In this document: positions 7,300 to 15,158 of the stretch, piece after piece
How the letters are laid out: the number at the start of each line of letters is the position of its first letter
How positions within the stretch are numbered: position 1 is the stretch's first letter
Assembly: GCF_003011965.1 (NCBI RefSeq)
Contig: NZ_PXWG01000068.1
Span: forward strand, 1 to 33,563
Direction of reading: 5' to 3'
DNA: 33,563 bases
Source of the DNA: Streptosporangium nondiastaticum
Lineage (GTDB): Bacteria; Actinomycetota; Actinomycetes; Streptomycetales; Streptomycetaceae
The notes under the pieces: generated by a model
Seen by the model: the letters and a program-made list of their open reading frames with translations, nothing else
What the model was told of the DNA's origin: nothing
The model's database searches: none
Program-made: the position numbers and the translations under genes

Positions 7300-7622
7300 G
7301 TACATACCTCCAGGATCGTCTGCACCGCCATCCATTGTCCTGCGCACCGCAAGGGCGCCCCCGGCGGTGTCCTCTGCGCCGATGCTCGAGGCCGGTTACG
7401 TCCGCCTCCGGGCTGCCCCCGGCCCGCCGTCTCCCCGAGGCGCCGGCCGCTTCCTTCCGCCGCGACGGCGGGATGCCCGACGGCGGACTCCGGCGGTGCC
7501 GAGCCGTGCGCAGCCATCGCAGGCACGTTCGGTTCGGCACCGCCGGACAGGCGCGTTTCGGCCGGGCGCCGCGGCGGCGGATGAAGGGCGCCGGGCGCCG
7601 TTGCGGCGGAGGGGGGGCGCCC
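7300..7622. other. Intergenic region, 323 bp, with several inverted repeats
   Basis: No coding sequence is supported here. The region carries a 14-bp perfect stem (7489-7547), GC-rich repeats of GGGCGCCG near 7560-7600, and a short hairpin around the helicase stop codon. The right part is probably the 3' untranslated region of the helicase operon. The left part should carry the promoter of the 122-aa gene. Confidence 0.7.
7489..7547 (-). terminator. Long-stem hairpin after the helicase operon
   Basis: TCCGGCGGTGCCGA at 7489-7502 pairs perfectly with TCGGCACCGCCGGA at 7534-7547 across a 31-nt loop. It lies about 76 bp beyond the helicase stop codon in the direction of transcription. The loop is longer than in a classic terminator, so a recombination or processing role is possible. 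Confidence 0.5.
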
Positions 7623-7633
7623 TCACGGGCGCC
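7616..7633 (-). other. Hairpin with the helicase stop codon in its loop
   Basis: GGCGCCC at 7616-7622 and GGGCGCC at 7627-7633 form a perfect 7-bp stem. The four-base loop contains the TGA stop codon of the helicase gene. It may protect the mRNA end or act with the larger hairpin as a terminator. Confidence 0.5.
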
Positions 7634-9029
7634 AAGCCACCCGGTGCTCGGCCAGATGTGCCAGCACCGCATGGTTCGCCTCCCAGCCGTCCGGGAACTT
7701 CACCGTCACTCCCAGCTGCACCGGCTCCGTCGACGGGTGCTCGTCCAGGAGGCGGTCCACGCCCGCCCGGCACACGACGATGCACGCGTGCCGGTGCCGC
7801 GAGGCCAGCACGCACAGGCGGCCCGTCTCCAGGTGGAAGGCCGTCGCGTCCGGGCGGCCCGACAGCGGGTGGAGGACGACCGTCACGTCGAACTCCCGGC
7901 CCTGCAGCCGGTTCGCCGTGTCGACCGTGACGCCCTGCACGCCCAGCCCGGCCAGCGCCGCGCGGACCGCCGCGGCCTGGTCGCGGTGGGCCGTGCCGAC
8001 CGCGATCCGGGCGGCCGTGAGCGGCACCGGATCCGGCGCCGCCTCGCTGACGGCCACCCCGCCCCGGTCCAGCAGCCGCCGCACGACGCGCGCGACCGCG
8101 CCGACCGCCTCCGGGTCCGTGCGCGGCGTGTGCCGGGCGGGGAGCTCCAGCAGGCCCCAGCCCGAGACGGCCGCCTCGTCCAGCACCCGGTCCGGGCCCG
8201 AGCCGTCCGAGGCGACGCCGAAGGACAGCCGCCGGTCGCCGTGGTCCGTGCCGCTGCGGAAGGGCGTGTACGGATAGAAGGCGGCCGACACCAGCGGCGC
8301 CGCGGACGCGGGCAGCCGCCAGGACACCGGCAGCCGGTGCTGCGGCAGCCGCGGATTGTGGGCGAGGAGCGTGCTCACCGCGCTCGCCGACGGGTCGTAC
8401 GACAGCCCGGCCCACTGCGCGACGCCGTCCGCCCCCACCACGCTGAAGGGGTCCAGCTGCCCGGGGTCGCCCACGAACAGCGCCCGCTCGAACAGCCCGG
8501 CCACGGCGAGCAGGGCGTCCGACCGCATCTGGTAGGCCTCGTCGACGATCGCGTGGCCCCACGGCTCGGCGACCTTCGTGTGCGCCCACTTCGCGGCCGT
8601 GGACACCACGACCGGAAGGCCCGCCAGCTCCGCCGCCTTCGCGGACGTCACCACCGACGGCAGGGCGTCGAGCGCCCGGTCGTACGGGCTGGTGTCACTG
8701 CTGTGCAGCCGCCCGACCGGCAGCTCGGGGTCCTTCGCGGCCAGCCGCAGCACCAGGTCGTCCACCTGGGCGTTGGTCTGCGCGACGACCATCAGCGGGC
8801 GGCCCGCCGCGGCCAGCTCCCGCGCGGCCCGCACGACGAGCGTCGACTTGCCCGCGCCCGGCGGCGAGTCGACGACGACGCCGCGCTCGGGGCTGTGCAG
8901 GGTGTCGTGCAGGATCCTGCGCGTGACGTCCTCGGCGGCCGCGCCCGGGTCCCAGGCGCGCCCGCGCGGCGGGGGGACAACCCCCGCGGGGTTCTCCGCG
9001 TTCTCCGCGCACACCGCCGGCGTCCTCAC
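7623..9029 (-). CDS. UPF1/Dna2-like superfamily 1 helicase
   Basis: This 468-aa protein has a full set of SF1 helicase motifs. They are Walker A SPPGAGKST (55-63), motif Ia AQTNAQVDDLVLRL (83-96), Walker B AIVDEAYQM (160-168), motif III FVGDPGQLDP (185-194), motif IV VSWRLP, motif V DTANRLQGREFDVTVV, and motif VI LCVLASRHRHACIVV. The order and the DEAY box fit the UPF1/Dna2/IGHMBP2 branch. The GTG start at 9027-9029 overlaps the TGA stop of the upstream gene in GTGA, indicating translational coupling. The protein is short and lacks the accessory 1B-type region found before Walker A in relatives; the upstream protein may supply it. It probably unwinds or translocates on nucleic acid together with the nuclease at 10558-11787. 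Confidence 0.88.
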   Translation of the reverse strand: MRTPAVCAENAENPAGVVPPPRGRAWDPGAAAEDVTRRILHDTLHSPERGVVVDSPPGAGKSTLVVRAARELAAAGRPLMVVAQTNAQVDDLVLRLAAKDPELPVGRLHSSDTSPYDRALDALPSVVTSAKAAELAGLPVVVSTAAKWAHTKVAEPWGHAIVDEAYQMRSDALLAVAGLFERALFVGDPGQLDPFSVVGADGVAQWAGLSYDPSASAVSTLLAHNPRLPQHRLPVSWRLPASAAPLVSAAFYPYTPFRSGTDHGDRRLSFGVASDGSGPDRVLDEAAVSGWGLLELPARHTPRTDPEAVGAVARVVRRLLDRGGVAVSEAAPDPVPLTAARIAVGTAHRDQAAAVRAALAGLGVQGVTVDTANRLQGREFDVTVVLHPLSGRPDATAFHLETGRLCVLASRHRHACIVVCRAGVDRLLDEHPSTEPVQLGVTVKFPDGWEANHAVLAHLAEHRVAWRP

Positions 9030-10567
9030 AGCAGATCCTCCGCGGTCACCGGATCGGGCAGCTCCACCCCGGGCTCGCCGGGCGGCCCGCCGTGCGTCCA
9101 CGGCGTCCGCTCGGGATCGGGCAGCTCGGGGCCGCCGCGCGGGGCGTGCTCGAAGAGCGTCCAGCACACGCGGTCCCCCTTCTCCGGCACCGAACCCGGC
9201 TCGGGCGCCTTGCCCCGCCCCATGCCGCCCGTCAGACGCACCGTCAGCGCCCCCGGATCCCCGGGCACGCGGCCCACGAACTCGGCGGACTGCGCCTTGC
9301 CGTCCGCGAGGACGCGGTGCACCTTCGCTCCCTCGGCCAGATACGGGCCGTCGTCCGTGCGCACGGTGACCAGCGGCCTGGGCCGCGGCACCTTCGCCTC
9401 CGTGTACTCCATCACCACTTCGGTGACCTCCCCCGCGAACGCCTCGCCCGCCAGCCGCCGCCCGGCCATCACCAGCGGATCGTCCAGCGCTTCCTGTGCC
9501 TCCAGCTGTGCCTGTGCCGTCTCCCGCGCCGCGAGCTTGCGGGCGGCCGTCACCGCATCGTCCCGCCGGGGCTGCGGCGGCTCGCCGGCCCGGACGCGGT
9601 CGCGGTGCGCGGTGTACGACCAGCGGTCCCGCTTCCAGCGCTCGCCGGCCCGCTCCCCCTCGGGCAGCGCCCGCAGCAGGTCGACGCCGCGCCAGACCGC
9701 CTCCCACGTGGGGCGCAGCTGCGTCTCCAGGAGCGCGCGGAGCTCCTCCGCGGCGCCCGGCAGCCCGGCGTCGTGGCGCGCGACGGCCGGGGCCAGGAGC
9801 TTGTTGTCGAAGGCGGGGTCGGTGGCCGGGCCCGCGGGCGGGTGGAGCAGCTGCCCGGCCGCGTCGCGCGCGAGCTCCGCGCGCAGCGCCGCCTCCGCGC
9901 CCGTCAGCCCCTCCGGCGGGTCGATCCAGGCGAGCAGCGCCCCCAGGTGCTGGTCCTCCAGGGTGCTCTGGCCCGTGGCCCAGTGGCGGCTCAGCAGCTC
10001 CGTCATGGGCAGCAGCAGCGACGAACCGGGCACCCGGGCGCGCTCGCCGAAGTGCGTCAGCCAGCGGCCGAGGAGCGGCACGCGCGGGGGAGCGGGGTGG
10101 GGCGTGCCGGGGTCCTGTTCCGCGGTGCGGCGGAACCGCATGGAGCGCCCGAGCAGCCGGACGTACGAGACGCCGGCCGCGCTCGGCACCAGCAGCTGCG
10201 GCGCCCCGGCGCACAGCTCGACCTGGACGGTGACCTTCTTGCCGGTCGCCGGATCGGTCTCCTTGCGCTCCTCCAGGGTGACGTCCCCGGCGAACCCCTC
10301 GACGTAGGGCAGCATCTCCTCGGCCAGCTCGGCGAGGAACGCGGAGCGCAGGTCGCGGTCGCGCGGCTGCGGCACGACCAGCAGCCGGGGCCGCTCGCGG
10401 TCGGTGCCGACGAGCGCGCCGAGCGGGGCGCCGGCCTCGCCCGCCGTGGTCAGCGGGACGAACACCAGCGGCCGCTCGGTCAGATGCCGGTGGCGCACGG
10501 TCGTCAGGGGCTGTGCGCGCCCGTCCCGTACGGCTTCCATCCGGGCGAGCGTCGTGATCAGCGACAT
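9026..10567 (-). CDS. Accessory protein linking nuclease and helicase (unknown family)
   Basis: I do not recognise this 513-aa protein as a named family. Residues 1-200 contain mixed strand/helix segments, including LTTVRHRHLTERPLVFVPLTTAGEAG. The middle is helix-rich and charged (about 280-400). The last 130 residues look like a beta-barrel: FAGEVTEVVMEYTEA, RPLVTVRTDDGPYLAEGAKV, AEFVGRVPGDPGALTVRL and KGDRVCWTLFE. This resembles the 1B/stalk region that precedes Walker A in UPF1/Dna2 helicases. The ATG at 10565-10567 lies within the last codons of the nuclease gene, and its stop overlaps the helicase start. All three proteins are thus likely made in coupled amounts and form a complex. The domain assignment is inference. 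Confidence 0.75.
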   Translation of the reverse strand: MSLITTLARMEAVRDGRAQPLTTVRHRHLTERPLVFVPLTTAGEAGAPLGALVGTDRERPRLLVVPQPRDRDLRSAFLAELAEEMLPYVEGFAGDVTLEERKETDPATGKKVTVQVELCAGAPQLLVPSAAGVSYVRLLGRSMRFRRTAEQDPGTPHPAPPRVPLLGRWLTHFGERARVPGSSLLLPMTELLSRHWATGQSTLEDQHLGALLAWIDPPEGLTGAEAALRAELARDAAGQLLHPPAGPATDPAFDNKLLAPAVARHDAGLPGAAEELRALLETQLRPTWEAVWRGVDLLRALPEGERAGERWKRDRWSYTAHRDRVRAGEPPQPRRDDAVTAARKLAARETAQAQLEAQEALDDPLVMAGRRLAGEAFAGEVTEVVMEYTEAKVPRPRPLVTVRTDDGPYLAEGAKVHRVLADGKAQSAEFVGRVPGDPGALTVRLTGGMGRGKAPEPGSVPEKGDRVCWTLFEHAPRGGPELPDPERTPWTHGGPPGEPGVELPDPVTAEDLL

Positions 10568-11787
10568 GCGGCCTCGATTCCCGTCAGGGGCGGAGCCAGG
10601 GCCTCCGCGCGGAGGGCGGCGGCGCGGCGCAGCGCGGCGACGGTGGGGTCGGGCACGCCGGCCTCCTCCTCGGCGGGCTCCGGGCCGAGCGCGGCGGCGA
10701 GCACGGACTCGACGGTCGTGAGCCCGCCCAGCTCCCCGCGCAGCCCCCGGCCGAGGGCGGCCACGGCCCCTTCGGCGCGGGCCCGGGCGCGGCAGTGGAA
10801 GGCGAGCTCGCAGGCGGCCAGGCACTCCGGGGCGTAGGCGGCGCCGACGGCTTCGACGGCGGCGGCGAGCTCCTCGGCGGGGCGGCCCGCCGTTTTGCCG
10901 TCGTCGGCGAGGCACAGGTCGAAGGTGGTGCCGGCGGGCAGCTCCGCGGCGATGTCCTCGACGCGGGCGAGCCGGGCGAGCTGGCGGCGGGTGGTGGCGC
11001 GCGGCTTGCGGACGTCGACGAGCCCGGCGGCCGGGACGTTGGCGAAGTCCTTGGGGCAGACGAGCAGGATCTCGTGGCGCACGCGCGCGGGGTCGCCGTC
11101 GGCGGTCCGGGCCGCGAGCTCCTCCAGCGCCAGGACGTAGACGGCGGCCTGCCGGGCGGCGGCGCCCACCTTGGCGGGGTCGGCCGCGCCGTCGATCACG
11201 GGGAAGGACTTGATCTCGACGACCGTCCACGTCCCGTCGGGGTGGACGACCACGGCGTCGGGTTCGAGGAAGGCGGGCGTGCCCGCCACGGGGAGGGCGA
11301 GCAGCGGGTGGTCGAGGAGCGCCCAGCGGCCGGCGGCCGTGGCCTCGCGCAGGGCGAGCGCCGTCCGGGCGGTGCGGCCCTCGGGGCCGCCGGCGGTCAG
11401 GTCGGGCACGTCGACGGAGCCGGGCGCGGGGGCCGGGGTGCCGTCGCGCAGTTGCTCATGGAGGAGCCGGACGAGCTCCGCGCCGCCGTCGGCCTTGGCG
11501 CGGGCCTCGAAGGAGTGGCCGCGCGTGATCGCGAACTGCGACTGCCCGAAGGCGGCCGGCGCGCCGAGGGCCCGGGCCAGGGCGGACTTGTCGACTCCGG
11601 CGCCGTCCAGCAGGACCCGGCGGCGGCAGCCGGGGTTGGCGGCGAGGGCCGCGAGGGCGCGGGCGTCGAGCGGGCGCTGTGGACTGCCCGGCCCGCGCAG
11701 CTCAGCGAGCCGCTGCCGCAGCGTCGCCGGTGCGGGCGTCGTCGGCCGTGCCGGGGGCAGGCTGTCGGGGGATCTGGTCACGGGCAT
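10558..11787 (-). CDS. PD-(D/E)XK nuclease with putative Fe-S cluster (Cas4/Dna2/AddB type)
   Basis: This is about 409 aa from the ATG at 11785-11787. The RecB/Cas4-like nuclease core is visible: RGHSFE near 89-94, EPDAVV with Asp177, EIK at 191-193, and RQAAVY with Gln212 and Tyr217. Cys54 plus Cys322, Cys326 and Cys332 (ECLAACELAFHC) match the one-plus-three cysteine pattern of the Fe-S cluster in Cas4, AddB and Dna2 nucleases. A fold-stabilising cluster is therefore likely. The start is uncertain: GTG at 11781 has GAGG at better spacing, and longer in-frame starts exist to 11901. The gene overlaps the PAP2 gene upstream by about 86 bp and the next gene by 10 bp. No cas1 or cas2 and no repeat array is nearby, so CRISPR adaptation is unlikely. 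Confidence 0.85.
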   Translation of the reverse strand: MPVTRSPDSLPPARPTTPAPATLRQRLAELRGPGSPQRPLDARALAALAANPGCRRRVLLDGAGVDKSALARALGAPAAFGQSQFAITRGHSFEARAKADGGAELVRLLHEQLRDGTPAPAPGSVDVPDLTAGGPEGRTARTALALREATAAGRWALLDHPLLALPVAGTPAFLEPDAVVVHPDGTWTVVEIKSFPVIDGAADPAKVGAAARQAAVYVLALEELAARTADGDPARVRHEILLVCPKDFANVPAAGLVDVRKPRATTRRQLARLARVEDIAAELPAGTTFDLCLADDGKTAGRPAEELAAAVEAVGAAYAPECLAACELAFHCRARARAEGAVAALGRGLRGELGGLTTVESVLAAALGPEPAEEEAGVPDPTVAALRRAAALRAEALAPPLTGIEAACR

Positions 11788-12691
11788 CCGCCTCGAAGGG
11801 TCGCTGCGGCGCTCCCGGACGGCCGTCTCCGGCGGCGGGGCCGGAGGCCGCCGCCCGGGAAAGCGCTGTACCCGCCGAAGTCTCGCACCCGCCACTGACA
11901 TTCGCGGGCGTCCCGGCCGTTTCCCCGCGTCGCGCGCCGGTCAGGCGGCTCTTGACGAGGTCGGCGAGGCGCAGCGCGGGCTTGGCCAGCAGCAGGCCCG
12001 CGACCATGACGGCGGCGCCCGCGAGGGCGTCGAGGAAGTAGTGGTTGGCGGTGCCCATCACGACGAGGGTGATGGCGAGCGGGTAGACGACGCCGGCGGC
12101 CTTGGCCCAGGGGGTGCGCCCCTGGCGCCAGAGGACGACGCCGCACCACAGGGCCCAGCCGACGTGGAGGCTCGGCATCGCGGCGTACTGGTTGGTCATC
12201 CCGCCGAGGCCGCGGGGCGCGCTCGCCTCGCCGCCCCACCAGCCGTAGGAGCCGTACTGGGCCATCGTGTCGACGAATCCCTCGCCGGCGTCGAGGAGCC
12301 GGGGCGGACAGGTGGGCAGCAGGGTGAAACCGATGAGGCCGATGAGGGTGGAGATCATCAGCCAGCTGCGCTGGAGGCGGTATTCGGCCGGGCGGCGCCG
12401 GAAGAGCCAGACGAGGATCGCGGGCGTGAGCAGATAGTGCAGCGACGCGTAGGCGAAGTCGGCGGGTATGCCGAGGGCCGGGTGGTCGGTGAACAGCCGG
12501 TTGAGCGGGTGCTCGAAGTTGATCCGGAACGTTTTCTCAAGATCGAGAATTGCGAGGCCGTGGTCGACGGCGGGCTGCACGTCCCCCCGGACCAGCAGCC
12601 GGCCGGCGGAGTACAGCCCGTACACCACGGCGATCAGCGGCAGCTCGGTCCACCAGCGTGGCCGCTTCCCAAGCGGTGCGGTGCGGTACAT
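11702..12691 (-). CDS. PAP2-superfamily membrane phosphatase/phosphotransferase
   Basis: This 329-aa integral membrane protein has about six hydrophobic helices (near 15-33, 78-97, 109-126, 170-188, 198-214 and 218-238). Superfamily motifs are PPRLL (129-133), MPSLH (172-176, with Leu replacing the usual Gly of PSGH) and TANHYFLD with His217 and Asp221. PSLH places it nearer the PAP2_3/Aur1-like inositolphosphotransferase group than classical lipid phosphatases. The ATG at 12689-12691 has GGAGAG about 8 nt upstream. The C-terminal ~90 residues are disordered and overlap the start of the nuclease gene in another frame. It probably acts on phospholipids or polyprenyl phosphates at the cytoplasmic membrane; the substrate is unknown. 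Confidence 0.82.
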   Translation of the reverse strand: MYRTAPLGKRPRWWTELPLIAVVYGLYSAGRLLVRGDVQPAVDHGLAILDLEKTFRINFEHPLNRLFTDHPALGIPADFAYASLHYLLTPAILVWLFRRRPAEYRLQRSWLMISTLIGLIGFTLLPTCPPRLLDAGEGFVDTMAQYGSYGWWGGEASAPRGLGGMTNQYAAMPSLHVGWALWCGVVLWRQGRTPWAKAAGVVYPLAITLVVMGTANHYFLDALAGAAVMVAGLLLAKPALRLADLVKSRLTGARRGETAGTPANVSGGCETSAGTALSRAAASGPAAGDGRPGAPQRPFEADARDQIPRQPAPGTADDARTGDAAAAAR

Positions 12692-13031
12692 CCGTACGCT
12701 CTCCATTTGATCCGACGGCCAATAAGCGCGCATGCAACCGTACGGTGTACGTCGCATCGATCGCACACCGCCCCGCGACTTCCCGGAAACGCCGAGTTCG
12801 CCCGCTGTTCCGCGGATGCGGACGGCTGCGGGGAGGGAGACGCCCCGATTCGGGCCGGGGTTGCCTGCGGCGGGTGTGAGGAACCGCAAACAGGGCCGCT
12901 CAGCGGGTGAGCGATGATGGAGGGCGAGCAGGAGCGTTTCTGTCGCCGTTCTTTCGAATTCCTTGGTGCGGCGCGGCGCTCTGTGCCGAGTTCTGTTGGA
13001 AAAATCACCGAAGACTGTGAAGGGGCGCGTC
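12692..13031. other. Divergent promoter region, 340 bp
   Basis: This lies between the PAP2 gene (minus) and the histidine phosphatase gene (plus). I see no credible ORF, RNA gene or strong hairpin. It should hold both promoters. Local GC is lower near 12940-13020, where an AT-richer stretch precedes the phosphatase start. Confidence 0.6.
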
Positions 13032-13625
13032 ATGGCACCGCGGATCCTGCTGGCCCGGCACGGACAGACCGAGTGGTCGCTGTCCGGCAAGCACACCGGC
13101 CGCACGGACATCCCGCTCCTCGACGAGGGCCGGCGCGGCGCCAAGCTCCTGGGCGAGCGGCTGCACCGCGCCCCCTGGAACGGCCTCCCCGGCACCGAGG
13201 TCCGCACCAGCCCCCTGCTGCGCGCCCACGAGACCTGCGACCTGGCCGGCTTCGGCGACCGGGCCACCACCTGGGACGCCCTCATGGAGTGGGACTACGG
13301 CGCCTACGAGGGCATGACCCCCGCCGAGATCAAGGCGCAGCGCCCCGGCTGGCTGATCTGGCGCGACGGCGTTCCCGAGGGCGAGACCACCGCCGAGGTC
13401 AGTGCCCGCGCCGACGAGGTCGTCGAGTGGGCCCGCTCCGCCGACCGCGACGTCCTGGTCTTCGCCCACGGCCACATCCTGCGCACCATCGCGGCCCGCT
13501 GGCTGGGCGAGGACATCTTCTTCGGCTCCCGCATCCGCCTCGACCCCACCTCGCTGTCCATCCTCGGCTGGGCCTACGGCGCCCCGGCGCTCGAACGCTG
13601 GAACGACACCGGCCACCTCGCCTGA
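13032..13625 (+). CDS. Histidine phosphatase (phosphoglycerate-mutase-like)
   Basis: This 197-aa protein is of the usual length for small bacterial histidine phosphatases. The phosphate-pocket motif RHG is at residues 9-11 (LLARHGQTEWS), with the arginine in TSPLLRAHET near 60. A catalytic glutamate is likely in MEWDYGAYEG, and the second histidine is in FAHGHILRT near 155. No signal peptide is present, so it is cytoplasmic. The ATG at 13032 has GAAGGGG upstream. It is single-gene and followed by a strong terminator. The substrate is not predictable; sugar phosphates or nucleotides are plausible in this family. Confidence 0.88.
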   Translation: MAPRILLARHGQTEWSLSGKHTGRTDIPLLDEGRRGAKLLGERLHRAPWNGLPGTEVRTSPLLRAHETCDLAGFGDRATTWDALMEWDYGAYEGMTPAEIKAQRPGWLIWRDGVPEGETTAEVSARADEVVEWARSADRDVLVFAHGHILRTIAARWLGEDIFFGSRIRLDPTSLSILGWAYGAPALERWNDTGHLA

Positions 13626-13657
13626 CGCCCCCGCCCCGCCCGGGCGCCCCCGCGCGA

Positions 13658-13684
13658 GCTCCCTCCTACGGGTGAGGAGGGAGC
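13658..13684 (+). terminator. Strong hairpin terminator after histidine phosphatase
   Basis: GCTCCCTCCT and AGGAGGGAGC form a perfect 10-bp stem with a 7-nt loop. It starts 32 bp after the phosphatase stop codon and separates that gene from the sugar-uptake operon. Confidence 0.8.
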
Positions 13685-13788
13685 GGCCGGAGCGATGATC
13701 GCCTCGTCCGAGGGAATGATCGGATGCCGGAATGGGTGTGTGACACGGCTCTGCTGCGCGAGCCGCGTCCCGGAGAAGGGCGTGAGCG

Positions 13789-13848
13789 ATGGCACCTGAC
13801 AGCGCGACGGCAACGGGTCCCCGCAGGCGCACCGCCTCCGCGCCGTGA
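13789..13848 (+). CDS. 19-codon leader ORF coupled to the sugar-binding lipoprotein
   Basis: ATG at 13789 is preceded by a strong ribosome-binding site, GGAGAAGGG, and opens a 19-residue ORF (MAPDSATATGPRRRTASAP). Its TGA at 13846-13848 overlaps the GTG start of the lipoprotein as GTGA. The lipoprotein start itself has no recognisable ribosome-binding site, so reading the leader would deliver ribosomes to it. An alternative is that a one-base sequencing error split a longer lipoprotein N-terminus. The ORF is too short for a protein of its own. Confidence 0.5.
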   Translation: MAPDSATATGPRRRTASAP

Positions 13849-15158
13849 GCCGTGCCTCGCGGCGCCGCGAGGCGGCCCTCGGGATCGCCGCCACGCTCGC
13901 CGCGGTCCTCTTCGCCGCCTGCGCCGAGGACGCCCGCACGGGCGCGGACGGCAGCGGCGCCGGCCGTGGCACCACGGTCACCGTCGGCACCTTCGGCGTC
14001 TTCGGCTACAAACAGGCCGGTCTCTACGCCGAGTACGAACGGCTGCACCCCGGCGTCACGATCAAAGAGAGCGTGATCGAGCGGAACGACGCCTACTACC
14101 CGCAGCTCCTCACCCACCTCGCCGCCGGCGGCGGCCTCGCCGACATCCAGGCCGTCGAGACGGGCAACATCAACGAGATCGTCACCACCCAGGCCGACCG
14201 CTTCGTCGACCTCTCCCGCGCCGCGGGCGTCCGCCGCGGCGACTGGCTGCCCTGGAAGTGGGCCCAGGCCACCACGCGCAGCGGCCGCACGATCGGCCTC
14301 GGCACGGACATCGGCCCCATCGCCGTCTGCTACCGCAAGGACCTCTTCGCCAAGGCCGGGCTGCCCACCGACCGCGAGAGCGTGGGCCGCCTCTGGGCCG
14401 GCGACTGGCAGAAGTACATCGACACCGGCAAGCGGTACATGGCCAGGGCCCCCGCCGGCACCGTCTTCACCGACTCGGCCGCCGGCATCTACAACGCCTC
14501 CGTCCACGCCCACGCCGAGCGCTACTACGACCACCGCGGCCGGCCCGTCTACCGCACCAGCCGCGCCGTCAGGGAGTCCTGGGACCTGGCCATGCAGGCC
14601 GCCACGGGCGGCCTGACCGCCCGCCTCAAGCAGTTCGAGAAGCCCTGGGACCAGGCCTACGCCAACGGCCGCTTCGCCTCCGTCGCCTGCCCGCCCTGGA
14701 TGCTCGGCTACATCAAGGAGAAGGCCGGCGCCGAGGGCCGGGACAAGTGGGACGTGGCCGCCGCCCCCCGCCCCGCCAACTGGGGCGGCTCCTTCATCAC
14801 CGTCCCCAAGGCCGCCCGGCACCGCGCCGCGGCCACCGCCCTCGCCGCCTGGCTCACCGCCCCCGAACAGCAGGCCAAGCTCTTCGGCCGGCAGGCCAGC
14901 ATCCCCTCCACCCCCGCCTCCTACGCCATGCCCCTCGTCCGGGACGCCCGCAACCCCTACTTCTGCGGCGCCCCCACCGGCCGGATCTTCTCCGCCGCCG
15001 CCCGTGCGATCCCCACCCTCGTCATCGGCCCGAAGGAGCAGCAGATCGGCACCGCCTTCACCGACGTCGGCATCCCCCAGGTCGAGCAGCAGGGCAAGTC
15101 CCCCGAGGCCGGCTGGAAGGCCGCGCAGCGGGAGATCGACAGCGTGGTGGACGCATGA
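13845..15158 (+). CDS. Sugar ABC transporter substrate-binding lipoprotein (CebE-like)
   Basis: This 437-aa extracellular solute-binding protein of family 1 has a short signal peptide ending in LFAAC, with the lipidated cysteine at residue 26. Phe at -3 is slightly unusual. The mature protein opens with VTVGTFGVFGYKQAGLYAEYERLHPGV in pieces typical of Streptomyces cellobiose/cello-oligosaccharide binders. It probably anchors to the outer face of the membrane and delivers a beta-glucoside or related oligosaccharide to the two permeases. Its stop overlaps the first permease start (ATGA). No start-proximal ribosome-binding site is seen; see the leader ORF. The exact ligand is not proven; cellobiose is favoured by the adjacent GH1 enzyme. 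Confidence 0.88.
   Translation: MSRASRRREAALGIAATLAAVLFAACAEDARTGADGSGAGRGTTVTVGTFGVFGYKQAGLYAEYERLHPGVTIKESVIERNDAYYPQLLTHLAAGGGLADIQAVETGNINEIVTTQADRFVDLSRAAGVRRGDWLPWKWAQATTRSGRTIGLGTDIGPIAVCYRKDLFAKAGLPTDRESVGRLWAGDWQKYIDTGKRYMARAPAGTVFTDSAAGIYNASVHAHAERYYDHRGRPVYRTSRAVRESWDLAMQAATGGLTARLKQFEKPWDQAYANGRFASVACPPWMLGYIKEKAGAEGRDKWDVAAAPRPANWGGSFITVPKAARHRAAATALAAWLTAPEQQAKLFGRQASIPSTPASYAMPLVRDARNPYFCGAPTGRIFSAAARAIPTLVIGPKEQQIGTAFTDVGIPQVEQQGKSPEAGWKAAQREIDSVVDA

Noticed and set aside
6684..10307. 1207-codon open frame on the plus strand
   Set aside because: It runs antisense to the helicase and accessory genes, has Arg/Pro/Gly-rich low-complexity translation, and shows no domain; it is a GC-bias artefact.
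10558..11787. Cas4 of a CRISPR system
   Set aside because: The nuclease resembles Cas4, but no cas1, cas2 or spaced repeats are nearby and its neighbours are a helicase and an accessory protein.
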